Under the pieces are notes generated by a model. It did no database searches, was not told the DNA's origin, and saw only the letters and a program-made list of their open reading frames with translations. From JAGPUQ01 sp036961295 (GTDB taxonomy: Bacteria; Pseudomonadota; Gammaproteobacteria; Pseudomonadales; Porticoccaceae), in contig JBALVX010000001.1 of the NCBI GenBank assembly GCA_036961295.1, forward strand, positions 1,612,001-1,676,000: a stretch of 64,000 bases of DNA. The letters are read 5' to 3'. Position numbers and translations under genes: made by a program. Positions 8,826 through 16,458 of this stretch are shown in pieces (positions within the stretch are counted from its first letter, which is position 1; each line of letters starts with the position of its first letter).

Positions 8826-8885
8826 TTTGAGAGCTGCTTTGAGGGCTGTTTCGAGGGCTGCTTAAAGAGCCATCTCGAGAGCTAT
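8826..8885. repeat. Five 12-bp degenerate tandem repeats upstream of dapA
   Basis: Units in exact 12-base register: TTTGAGAGCTGC, TTTGAGGGCTGT, TTCGAGGGCTGC, TTAAAGAGCCAT, CTCGAGAGCTAT. They lie 87-146 bases before the dapA start, probably in its leader or promoter region. Confidence 0.8.
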
Positions 8886-8945
8886 ATGTAGCTCCGTGCA
8901 AATACGGGCGCCGAGAACACGCACCGTTGATGAGAAGGGGTAGAG

Positions 8946-9179
8946 CTACTTACGCAATAACACGTCCAGATGGTCAACGACCTCCGCCCAGTCGGAATCG
9001 TCTGCCAGTGATTCACGCAAAAATTCTCGCTGGCCGATGTTCCAGAAGTGCGCATCGGCCAGGGTTAAATCCGGATCAAGGGGGCTGTGCTGGTCGATAA
9101 AATTAGCGATGCCCTCCTCCCAGGACGGCAGGCCCAACTGTTTAAACAGATTGCTTACGTTATGTGCCGAGGTATCCAT
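8946..9179 (-). CDS. DUF2789 family protein
   Basis: 77 aa, small soluble acidic protein with the DUF2789 pattern: an N-terminal HNVSNLFKQLGLPS, central IANFIDQHSPL, then LADAHFWNIGQREFLRESL and a C-terminal DWAEVVDHLDVLLR. The function is unknown; members are common in Pseudomonas and relatives. The ATG is preceded by AAGGAG at an ideal distance, and that ribosome site is the last of four repeat units (9190-9244). It stands between dapA and an MBL-fold gene on the same strand. Confidence 0.85.
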   Translation of the reverse strand: MDTSAHNVSNLFKQLGLPSWEEGIANFIDQHSPLDPDLTLADAHFWNIGQREFLRESLADDSDWAEVVDHLDVLLRK

Positions 9180-9189
9180 CGCTGCCGTC

Positions 9190-9244
9190 TCCTTACTTAG
9201 AGCTCCTTGCTTAGAACTCCTTACTTAGAATCCTAACTTAGAAC
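9190..9244 (-). repeat. Four 13-14-bp repeats carrying Shine-Dalgarno-like cores
   Basis: On the plus strand: TCCTTACTTAGAGC, TCCTTGCTTAGAAC, TCCTTACTTAGAA, TCCTAACTTAGAAC. Read on the gene strand, three units carry AAGGA and the fourth TAGGA. Only the unit nearest the DUF2789 gene is correctly spaced to the ATG. Confidence 0.8.
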
Positions 9245-9282
9245 ATCAACCTAATCATATCGGCCTTGCGCTACTGCCGAGC

Positions 9283-10167
9283 CTAAACCAGTATCCACCG
9301 CTCCTGATCAAATTCGTCATCGCTTGTTATGCGTCGAGCAATGCCATCGCGCTCCAGTTTAAGCAGGTGCGCCCACAGGGAAAAACGCGCGTAAAACAGC
9401 ACATTCTCGGCGACGTCGTCGTACACCACGGGCAACAGTTCCATAATATTGCCCTCGCCGACGGTTCCCATTCCAGAGATCACCTTTTGCTCACGCATTA
9501 AGCGGTGTCGCTTCAGCGTATCGATCACTTTACTCGGGTTTTCGATCAAGTTGCCATGGCCGGGAGCAATGCCCGTAATCGAGTAATTGCTGAGTACATC
9601 CAGAGAATCGAGATAATCTTTCATATCTCCACTGGGCGGCAAAATCACTACCGTGGAGCCATCCATGATGTGGTCACCGGAAAACAGTAAGTTTTCTTCG
9701 TGGAGAACATAGCAAAAGTGATTGCCCACATGGCCTGGGGTATAGACGGCCTCGAGGGTGAATTCTTCGGTTTCCAGGCGATCGCCGTGCTGAATATTAT
9801 TGGCAACCGCAAACGAGGTGTCCTGAAATTGGTCAGAGGGTTCGAGTACACAGCCCATCAACTGCGCCCCGGTTTCCTCCGCCAGGCGAGTCGCCAGGGG
9901 GGAGTGATCTTTGTGGGTATGGGTGACCACCACCCATTTGATGCGCCCTGCCCCAGCCGCAATAATCGCCTCGTAATGACTTTCGTATTCCGGCCCAGGA
10001 TCGATAACCGCAATGTCTTTATGCCCAATTAAAAAAGTATTGGTGCCGGCCCCCGTCATCTCACTGCCATTGGGCGCAGCGATGCGCCGCACCAGGGGGC
10101 TAAATTGATCGACGCCCTCTGTCTCGGTCTCGGTCTCGGTCTCGGAAATAGTTTGTTGATCACTCAT
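9283..10167 (-). CDS. MBL-fold metallo-hydrolase (LACTB2/glyoxalase II-like)
   Basis: 294 aa. The metal motif HTHKDH is at residues 83-88; other ligands are the H in YTPGHVGNH, the D in FSGDHIMDG and the H in APGHGNLI. The C-terminal winged-helix-like region matches LACTB2-type proteins. The preceding NTFLIGHKDIAVIDPGP is the usual first strand. The substrate is unknown; human LACTB2 is an RNase and other members are thioesterases or lactonases. The N-terminus carries a GTCTCG-type hexamer repeat encoding ETETETETE. Downstream of fabV on the same strand, with a 16-bp repeat between them. Confidence 0.85.
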   Translation of the reverse strand: MSDQQTISETETETETEGVDQFSPLVRRIAAPNGSEMTGAGTNTFLIGHKDIAVIDPGPEYESHYEAIIAAGAGRIKWVVVTHTHKDHSPLATRLAEETGAQLMGCVLEPSDQFQDTSFAVANNIQHGDRLETEEFTLEAVYTPGHVGNHFCYVLHEENLLFSGDHIMDGSTVVILPPSGDMKDYLDSLDVLSNYSITGIAPGHGNLIENPSKVIDTLKRHRLMREQKVISGMGTVGEGNIMELLPVVYDDVAENVLFYARFSLWAHLLKLERDGIARRITSDDEFDQERWILV

Positions 10168-10215
10168 AACCGGGGCTCTTTCACAGTGGTCGGTTTACGG
10201 TTTTGCTTTTTCTAG

Positions 10216-10263
10216 ATCTACGTTCTTATAAATCTACGTTCTTACAAATCTACTGCCTTACAA
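10216..10263. repeat. Three 16-bp tandem repeats including the fabV stop codon
   Basis: Units ATCTACGTTCTTATAA, ATCTACGTTCTTACAA and ATCTACTGCCTTACAA in exact 16-base register. The unit at 10248-10263 contains the last codon and stop of fabV, so the other two look like downstream copies of the fabV end. Confidence 0.8.
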
Positions 10264-11451
10264 ATCAACTTCGGGACTAATATCAGCTTCGTAATCCACG
10301 CCGGGGATACCAAAGCCGAAGAGCTTAAGAAACTCTTCCTTGTAACCTTTGAGATCAGTCAATTGCATCACGTTCTCCGTGGTGACAGTGCCCCACAACT
10401 CTTTCACCTGGCTCTGTACTTCGTCGCGCAATTCTTTGCCGTCCATACGCAGGCGGCCAGCTTCATCAATATGTCGGTCCTCGCCATACAATTGTCCGTC
10501 AAACAAACCGTGAATCTGCTCGATGCAACCTTCGTGACTGCCTTCGTCCTTCATGATTCTGTAGAGGATGGAAATATACAACGGCATGATAGGGATGGCA
10601 GAACTCGCCTGGGTCACCATCGCCTTTAATACCGAAATCCGACACTCACCACCGATGGCCTCCAACTTGCCGCTAATCTGTTCGGCGGCACGATCCAAAT
10701 CTTGCTTGGCCATGCCAATAGTGGCTTTGCCATAGAGGGGCCAGGTGAGCTCTTTACCGATATAGGTATAGGCGGTGGTCTTGCAACCTTCGGCGAGCAG
10801 ACCTTCCTTCATTAACAGGTCCATCCACCATTCCCAGTCTTCGCCACCCATCACCTTAACCGTGTTGGCGATATCCTCATCGGTCGCGGGTTCTGCGGTC
10901 ACCTCTTCCACCACCAGGGTATCGGTATTAATACCGCGCATGGTCACGGCTTCGCCAATCGGCTTCAGCGCAGAATTGTAGGTAACTCCCGTGCGCGGAT
11001 CGGTGCGTCGGGGGGAGGCCAGCGAGTACACGACCATGTCCACCGGGCCCATATCGCGCTTCAAGGTTTCGACGACCTGAGCTTTGATTTCGTCGGAAAA
11101 GGCGTCGCCATTAATACTTTCGGCATACAAACCTTCAGCCCGCGCCGCCTGCTGCATCGCCGCACTGTTGTAATAACCCGCAGACCCGGTGCGCTTTTCG
11201 GTGGGGGGTTTTTCAAAGAACACACCCAGGGTGTTGGCGCCGCAACCGAAAGCTGCGGTAATTCGGGAGGCCAGGCCGTAGCCCGTCGAGGAACCCAGTA
11301 CCAGTACGTTTTTAGGAGCTCCTCCCTTGAAACCCTCGGCAATAGGGCCCTGGCTTTTCACGTGGTCAATTTGCTGCTGCACATTGGCCGCGCAACCTGC
11401 CGGGTGAGCGTTGGTGCAAATAAAGCCTCGGACCTTGGGCTTGATAATCAT
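10258..11451 (-). CDS. fabV: Enoyl-ACP/trans-2-enoyl-CoA reductase FabV
   Basis: NADH-dependent reductase of the last step of fatty-acid elongation, FabV type (triclosan-insensitive in Pseudomonas and Vibrio). 397 aa is the family length. The N-terminus MIIKPKVRGFICTNAHPAGC, the cofactor motif VLGSSTGYGLASR (about 51-63), YSLASPRR and the active-site YGKATIGMAK (Tyr240-x8-Lys249) are diagnostic. The ATG has GAGGAGAA upstream. It is divergent from miaE across 124 bases. No fabI-type gene is in the window, so this may be the main enoyl reductase. Confidence 0.96.
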   Translation of the reverse strand: MIIKPKVRGFICTNAHPAGCAANVQQQIDHVKSQGPIAEGFKGGAPKNVLVLGSSTGYGLASRITAAFGCGANTLGVFFEKPPTEKRTGSAGYYNSAAMQQAARAEGLYAESINGDAFSDEIKAQVVETLKRDMGPVDMVVYSLASPRRTDPRTGVTYNSALKPIGEAVTMRGINTDTLVVEEVTAEPATDEDIANTVKVMGGEDWEWWMDLLMKEGLLAEGCKTTAYTYIGKELTWPLYGKATIGMAKQDLDRAAEQISGKLEAIGGECRISVLKAMVTQASSAIPIMPLYISILYRIMKDEGSHEGCIEQIHGLFDGQLYGEDRHIDEAGRLRMDGKELRDEVQSQVKELWGTVTTENVMQLTDLKGYKEEFLKLFGFGIPGVDYEADISPEVDL

Positions 11452-11575
11452 GGGTTCTCCTCGTTGAGCATTGACAGTATAAATAGGCTGGAAACCGGAT
11501 TAACACTCGTGTGCTCACTCCGGCATCTGCAATAATAGGCGGCCATCATACCGCGAAGATTGCACAGGCTCCACG

Positions 11576-12184
11576 ATGTCGAAGCTACCTTTTACAGCGT
11601 CATTCACACAAACATTGCAGCTGCGCTACCAAACCCGGCAAAGCTGGACACAAACCGTGCTCGGCGATTTCGACACCTTCTTAAACGACCACGCCGCCGC
11701 CGAGAAAAAAGCCTCCGGCATGGCGCTGTCGATGGCCCTGCACTACACCGATAAGCCGGACGTCGTCGCCGCTATGCTTGATCTCGCCGTAGAAGAGCTC
11801 GACCACTTTCGCGCCGTAGTCAAACTCATGCACGCGCGCAAGCTCAATTTGGCCCGAGACGAGAAAGACCTCTACGTGAACAGTCTGCGCGAACAGGTGC
11901 GCGGTGGTAAAGACGATTATTTTCTCGACCGCCTGCTGCTGGGAGCCGTGATCGAAGCCCGAGGGGCAGAACGCTTTGGCCTGATTGCCGACGCCTTGCC
12001 CGCAGGGGAGCTGAAGGAGTTTTACGCCGCCATTACCGATTCCGAAAACCGCCACAGGGGGCTGTTTATCGATCTTGCCAGACAACACTTTTCCGCCGAG
12101 GACGTGGATAAGCGTCTCGATGAATTACTCGATATTGAAGCCAAACTGGTTGCTGGCCTGCCGGACCGGCCAGCTTTGCACTGA
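11576..12184 (+). CDS. miaE: tRNA-(ms2io6A)-hydroxylase
   Basis: Non-haem di-iron monooxygenase that hydroxylates the isopentenyl group of ms2i6A37 in tRNA. 202 aa. The ferritin-like four-helix bundle carries the ligands in EKKAS, the E-x2-H of VEELDHF (about 75-81), EARGAERF and the second E-x2-H in DSENRHRGLF. The family is restricted to a subset of proteobacteria and eukaryotes. Its stop is 28 bases before the next gene, which is probably co-transcribed. Confidence 0.93.
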   Translation: MSKLPFTASFTQTLQLRYQTRQSWTQTVLGDFDTFLNDHAAAEKKASGMALSMALHYTDKPDVVAAMLDLAVEELDHFRAVVKLMHARKLNLARDEKDLYVNSLREQVRGGKDDYFLDRLLLGAVIEARGAERFGLIADALPAGELKEFYAAITDSENRHRGLFIDLARQHFSAEDVDKRLDELLDIEAKLVAGLPDRPALH

Positions 12185-12212
12185 GCCTTACTTTAACCCC
12201 TACGAAAAAAAC

Positions 12213-13532
12213 ATGGCACATTCACCGACCTCGGCCATCCCCAAGTATTTGGAGCGATACGCCGAAACAGAAATTCATCAGCTGCCCGCCCTCTTGCGCG
12301 AGCGCAGCTTTGACTACGCGCTGGCTATTCCCGCCTATCGCGAAAGCCCGGATTTCGTTCACCGTCTGGCAAACACTTTATTCACTCAGCACGCATGCCT
12401 GTTGATAGTTATTATTAATCAGCCGGATCACCTGAGCTTCTCAGACACCTCAGATAGCGCAGATAGCAGCAACACAGCGCTATGGCAGCATCTTCTCAAC
12501 CTGGTCGAACCCGATAAACAACACTACAACCAAAATCGCGACCAGGTTTTTGTTGAGCTCGGCTTTTCTGAGACCGAGACAAAGATCAAGACCGAATCCA
12601 ACAAGAGCAGCGCCCTGTTAATGGTAGATCGCTTTACTCGGGGCCGCGCCATTCCCCTACAGCAAGGCGTGGGACTGGCGCGAAAAATTGCTGCGGATAT
12701 CGCGCTGTCGTTGATCGCCACAAAGACCGTGAAGCAGCCCTGGATCTGGAACAGCGACGCAGATGCGTATTTACCCGAAGATTATTTCTCGGTTATCCCC
12801 CTTAACAAAAAACCCACCCAGCTAAACAATGCAGCTTATATTTATCCCTTCCGGCATACGGTTATCAACGACACTGAAGAAAATACAAAAATAAGTTCCG
12901 CGACCCGGCTTTACGAGCAAAGCTTGAACTACTACGTCGCGGGCCTGCGCTGGGCGGGCTCCCCCTACGCCTTCCATACCCTGGGTAGCACCGTCGCTGT
13001 CAACGGAGAACACTACGCGCAGGTACGGGGCTTCCCCAAACGCGCGGGGGCAGAAGATTTCTACCTGCTCAATAAACTCGTAAAAACTGGGGTGATAGAA
13101 ACACTGGATAGCGCCGAGATTGAAATTGAATCGCGACCATCCAACCGCGTACCTTTCGGCACCGGCCCGGCAGTGGAGAAACTCCTGGCCCTACCCGAGT
13201 TATCTGAAGCTCAACTGTTTTATCATCCGGAAATCTTTAAGCAACTAAAAACTTGGCTGACCGCACTACCAAAACTATTTAATTGCAGCTTGGAGGAGCT
13301 GGAAATTGAGAAAAGCACTCACTCGACATTGCTAGAAATGAATGTAGATGCAGCCATCGCACATGCAAAAGCCCACAGTCACTCGGAAGCCGGGTTTTGT
13401 CGACAAATGAATACCTGGTTCGACGGCTTCCGCACACTTAAATTTATTCATTTACTGCGCGATACGGGCTACGGCAGCATCAGTCTCGATTCCGCGAAGA
13501 ATGTGGATTTTTTTAGTCCTGACATTCGTTAA
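12213..13532 (+). CDS. Glycosyltransferase-family-2-like protein, uncharacterised
   Basis: 439 aa from the ATG at 12213; the longer frame from 12075 would run inside miaE and was rejected. Family-2-like signs: an opening strand YALAIPAYRESPDFV, a DxD-type motif NSDADA (about residue 180) preceded by GVGLARKIAADIAL, and an acidic AEDFYLL (about 280), which may be the ED motif. No transmembrane segment is evident, so it is likely cytosolic. Nucleotide sugar and acceptor cannot be inferred. It probably shares a transcript with miaE, which suggests no role. Confidence 0.7.
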   Translation: MAHSPTSAIPKYLERYAETEIHQLPALLRERSFDYALAIPAYRESPDFVHRLANTLFTQHACLLIVIINQPDHLSFSDTSDSADSSNTALWQHLLNLVEPDKQHYNQNRDQVFVELGFSETETKIKTESNKSSALLMVDRFTRGRAIPLQQGVGLARKIAADIALSLIATKTVKQPWIWNSDADAYLPEDYFSVIPLNKKPTQLNNAAYIYPFRHTVINDTEENTKISSATRLYEQSLNYYVAGLRWAGSPYAFHTLGSTVAVNGEHYAQVRGFPKRAGAEDFYLLNKLVKTGVIETLDSAEIEIESRPSNRVPFGTGPAVEKLLALPELSEAQLFYHPEIFKQLKTWLTALPKLFNCSLEELEIEKSTHSTLLEMNVDAAIAHAKAHSHSEAGFCRQMNTWFDGFRTLKFIHLLRDTGYGSISLDSAKNVDFFSPDIR

Positions 13533-13558
13533 CCAATACCGATTAACAGATGTCACTT

Positions 13559-13786
13559 TTACTTCAGCTTTATACGTATTTCTTCTTCCCCAAACTTTAC
13601 AATATCGCCTGAAATTATTTTTTTGCGCTTTCTGGTCTCCACCTCGCCATTAACCAAAACCTGGCCTTCAGCGATGACAGACTTGGCTTCACCACCACTA
13701 GAAACCATACCTTCGAATTTTAGAATTTTATAAAGCTCAACAGGTTCCTTTAAAATTTCGACTTCTGATATCTCAAGCTCTGTCAT
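13559..13786 (-). CDS. S4-domain RNA-binding protein (YbcJ-like)
   Basis: 75 aa, almost entirely an S4 RNA-binding fold: VELYKILKFEGMVSSGGEAKSVIAEGQVLVNGEVETRKRKKI resembles E. coli YbcJ and the S4 domain of ribosomal proteins and pseudouridine synthases. The ATG at 13786 has AGGTGG eight bases upstream and is preferred over an in-frame GTG at 13798. The A/T-rich codon use (many Ile, Lys, Glu) differs from its neighbours. It converges with the glycosyltransferase-like gene. Confidence 0.85.
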   Translation of the reverse strand: MTELEISEVEILKEPVELYKILKFEGMVSSGGEAKSVIAEGQVLVNGEVETRKRKKIISGDIVKFGEEEIRIKLK

Positions 13787-13810
13787 TTTATAATCCACCT
13801 ATCTTAAAGC

Positions 13811-14608
13811 CTATACACCTTTAAACACGGGATCGCGCTTCTCAAGCGCTGCATCGATGGCTTCCAGATGATCGTCGGTATTTTGCAAGGTTGCCTGCAT
13901 GCCCGCCGCCATTTCCAACGCCGCATTCAAAGGCATATCTTGCGATGCCGTTATTAATTTTTTCGCATAGCGCACACCGAGAGGTGGGTGGGCGGCAATG
14001 CGCTCGGCCATTGCTATAGCGGTATCCATCAAATCTTCCGGGGTCACCACGTCGGAGACCATGCCCCACTTATCGGCTTTTTGGGCGTCAATCATGTCGC
14101 AGGTATAACTCATCTCACAGGCACGGGATAAACCGATGACGCGAGGCAGAAACCAGGCTCCACCATCACCGGGAATCAAACCCACGCGCATAAAGCTCTC
14201 GGCAAACAGAGCTTTTTCGGAGGCGATACGGATATCGCACATCATGGTTAAATCACAACCTGCGCCGATAGCGTGACCGTTAACCGCGGCAATCACTGGC
14301 ACAGTAAGCTCGGCCATGGTCCGCGGGATTTGCTGAATCATGTCCACGTACCAGTTGCGTAGCTCATGTGTAGATAATTTTTTCTCCTGAGTCATGGCGC
14401 GAATTTCTTTCAAGTTGCCGCCAGAGGAAAAACTTTTGCCCTCACCCGTCAGCACCACACAACTCACACCCGCATCGTTATTGGCGCGGTTTAAGGCTTC
14501 GATCAAAGCGGGCACCAAATCATCGGACAACGCATTGCGAGTATCCGGACGGTTCAGGGTGATAATGGCAACACGACCTTGCTGGCGGTAGAGAATGGGA
14601 TCACTCAT
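13811..14608 (-). CDS. Enoyl-CoA hydratase/isomerase (crotonase family)
   Basis: 265 aa crotonase. Oxyanion-hole segments NALSDDLVPAL, FSSGGNLKEI and NGHAIGAGCDLTMMCDIRIAS are visible, with VGLIPGDGGAWFLPRVIG in the second active-site loop. The Asp/Gly pattern here differs from the two-Glu pattern of classical hydratases, so an isomerase or other crotonase reaction is possible. First to second in line with the CitE-like, MaoC-like and dehydrogenase genes on the same strand; probably the distal gene of that operon. The ATG has AAAGGA upstream. Confidence 0.85.
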   Translation of the reverse strand: MSDPILYRQQGRVAIITLNRPDTRNALSDDLVPALIEALNRANNDAGVSCVVLTGEGKSFSSGGNLKEIRAMTQEKKLSTHELRNWYVDMIQQIPRTMAELTVPVIAAVNGHAIGAGCDLTMMCDIRIASEKALFAESFMRVGLIPGDGGAWFLPRVIGLSRACEMSYTCDMIDAQKADKWGMVSDVVTPEDLMDTAIAMAERIAAHPPLGVRYAKKLITASQDMPLNAALEMAAGMQATLQNTDDHLEAIDAALEKRDPVFKGV

Positions 14609-14686
14609 GATTTTTTTCCTTTAATTTTTCGGTTTACATTACAGTAGGGTTAAAAAATGCATCTCACAAAATCGTAAAAAAATTAC

Positions 14687-15565
14687 TCAGCTAAACGCTT
14701 CACTCAAGCGTACTATTTCTTCGGCTCGCGCCACTACCGGCGCATCGATCATTTTGCCTTTGTACGCCACCGCACCACGGTCTTCGGCGAGAGCCTGCTG
14801 ATACGCTGCCAGTAAACCGCGAGCGTGTTCGACCTCACTTGCCGAGGGCACAAACTCTTCATTCATAATACCGATTTGGCTGGGATGAATACCCAGTGCT
14901 CCGACGAAACCCAGTGCTCGCGCCTGGCGAATTTTTTCCCGGAAGGCATCGAGATCGGAATAATCGGCAATGGAGCCGACAAAGCCCAGGGGTGAAATCC
15001 CGGCCTTGCGGGCTGCGAACACCACTTGCTGATTAGCCCAAAACAAACCTTCTGTAGTGGGCTGCATTCCGACTTCAGATGAAAAATCTTCCGCGCCCAA
15101 AAACAGTCCAATTAAACGCTCGGAGGCCTGAGCGATATTGTGAATATCATCGAGACCATCCAGACCTTCGACAAACGCCAGTATTTTTGTGTGGCCAGGC
15201 GGCAAACCTTTGTCGATTTCAATTTCGGTAATAATTTCGTCAATAAATACAATATGATCGCTGCTCATGACTTTGGGGACGGCAATGGTATGCACGTGCT
15301 CGCAAACACTGGCTTCAAGATCACGTACCGCCAGGCGCCAGGGCCGGTTAATGCGTACTAATACATCGAGGCCGTACCCCGTAACTTTGGCCGCAGCACC
15401 TGGCACCGCAGCGCGGGCAGTGTCTTTTTCACTTAGCACAACGCTGTCTTCAAGATCGAGAATGATCGCGTCGGCACCACGCGTATGCGCTTTATCGACA
15501 AATTTTTCAACATTGGCCGGGACAAACAGCGCCGAGCGCCAAAGTGGTAGTTTTTTCTTACTCAC
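14687..15565 (-). CDS. HpcH/HpaI-CitE family CoA-ester lyase
   Basis: 292 aa TIM-barrel lyase of the citrate-lyase-beta/malyl-CoA lyase superfamily. LWRSALFVPANVEKFVDKA, ADAIILDLEDSV (Mg-binding Glu/Asp), VRINRP and FLGAEDFSSE are characteristic. Family enzymes split beta-hydroxyacyl-CoAs such as malyl-, citramalyl- or 3-hydroxy-3-methylglutaryl-CoA into acetyl-CoA plus an oxo-acid. GTG start with GGGAG close upstream. It begins 3 bases after the MaoC-like gene stop, so the two are tightly coupled, as in itaconate degradation loci (Ich with Ccl). Confidence 0.88.
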   Translation of the reverse strand: MSKKKLPLWRSALFVPANVEKFVDKAHTRGADAIILDLEDSVVLSEKDTARAAVPGAAAKVTGYGLDVLVRINRPWRLAVRDLEASVCEHVHTIAVPKVMSSDHIVFIDEIITEIEIDKGLPPGHTKILAFVEGLDGLDDIHNIAQASERLIGLFLGAEDFSSEVGMQPTTEGLFWANQQVVFAARKAGISPLGFVGSIADYSDLDAFREKIRQARALGFVGALGIHPSQIGIMNEEFVPSASEVEHARGLLAAYQQALAEDRGAVAYKGKMIDAPVVARAEEIVRLSEAFS

Positions 15566-15568
15566 AAA

Positions 15569-16429
15569 CTAGTCTCCCAGAACGACAGTTGCCTGCATGG
15601 TCATTGCGCCCTGGTGATCCACAGCCCACAAACTTAAGCCTTCGTCACTGCGACAGCCCTGTATTTTAAAAACGTTGCCGTCGATCAAAGGTCGCACCGC
15701 GCGGTAATCGTAATGTTTTATATTGCTATTCGGTAATTCCGAGCGCACTAAATCTAATAATAGCGTCGCGCTTAAAGGACCATGCACAACCAGGCCAGCA
15801 TAACCTTCTTCATTGATAGCATAATCGCGGTCGTAGTGAATACGATGACTATTAAAGGTCAAGGCCGAAAAACGAAATAACAACACCGGATCGGGCATAA
15901 TTTCGCGACTAAATTCCGCTGCTGCCGGTGGCGACAGCGGCTTTGGCGGCGGCGCGTTGGCCGCTGGGTCTTCGCGATAAACAATGTTTTGATCTTCGCT
16001 AATCGCCAGGGTATCGCCACAGAAAATGTCGTGGCCCACGGTAACAAACACCAGATGACCACTGCCGCCCTGCTTGTGGGCGACCTTTTTCACGGTGCTG
16101 ACTTTCCGAATTTGATCGCCGATATGTAAAGGCTGATGGAAAGCGACTTTGCCAGACGCCCACATGCGCCGAGGCAGCGGTACCGGAGGCAAAAACCCGC
16201 CTTTTTTAGGGTGGCCATCGCGGCTGATGTCAGACTGTCGAGCGCTGGGTAAAAAATGCAGCCAGTGCCCTGGCTTGGTCAGCTCATCACCCAGCTCGGG
16301 GGTTTCAGTCCAGTCCAGAGTAGCAGCTAAAGCGCGGGCGGTTGCGAGGGAAATCACATCGTCGTGACTTTCCTGCTTACCCTCCCATTCTTTCAAGTGC
16401 TCGATATTAATTTCCATTGGTTTTTGCAT
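15569..16429 (-). CDS. MaoC/hot-dog hydratase (mesaconyl- or itaconyl-CoA hydratase-like)
   Basis: 286 aa two-domain hot-dog protein with the FAS1-like dehydratase N-half and a MaoC-type C-half. GHWLHFLPSARQSDISRDGHPKKGG and LPRRMWASGKVAFHQPL are typical of 3-methylfumaryl-CoA/itaconyl-CoA hydratases; FSALTFNSHRIHYDRDYA carries the hydratase His/Asp and GLVVHGPL follows. It likely adds water to a branched enoyl-CoA which the following CitE-like lyase then cleaves. The exact substrate is unknown. It lies between an acyl-CoA dehydrogenase and the lyase. Confidence 0.85.
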   Translation of the reverse strand: MQKPMEINIEHLKEWEGKQESHDDVISLATARALAATLDWTETPELGDELTKPGHWLHFLPSARQSDISRDGHPKKGGFLPPVPLPRRMWASGKVAFHQPLHIGDQIRKVSTVKKVAHKQGGSGHLVFVTVGHDIFCGDTLAISEDQNIVYREDPAANAPPPKPLSPPAAAEFSREIMPDPVLLFRFSALTFNSHRIHYDRDYAINEEGYAGLVVHGPLSATLLLDLVRSELPNSNIKHYDYRAVRPLIDGNVFKIQGCRSDEGLSLWAVDHQGAMTMQATVVLGD

Positions 16430-16458
16430 CTACTCTGATCGGTAAAAATAAATATGTT

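Noticed and set aside
8826..8885. CRISPR-like array
   Set aside because: Units are directly adjacent with no spacers and are degenerate; no cas gene nearby.
12075..12212. Extended start of the glycosyltransferase-like gene
   Set aside because: Would read through miaE in another frame; the ATG at 12213 is better.
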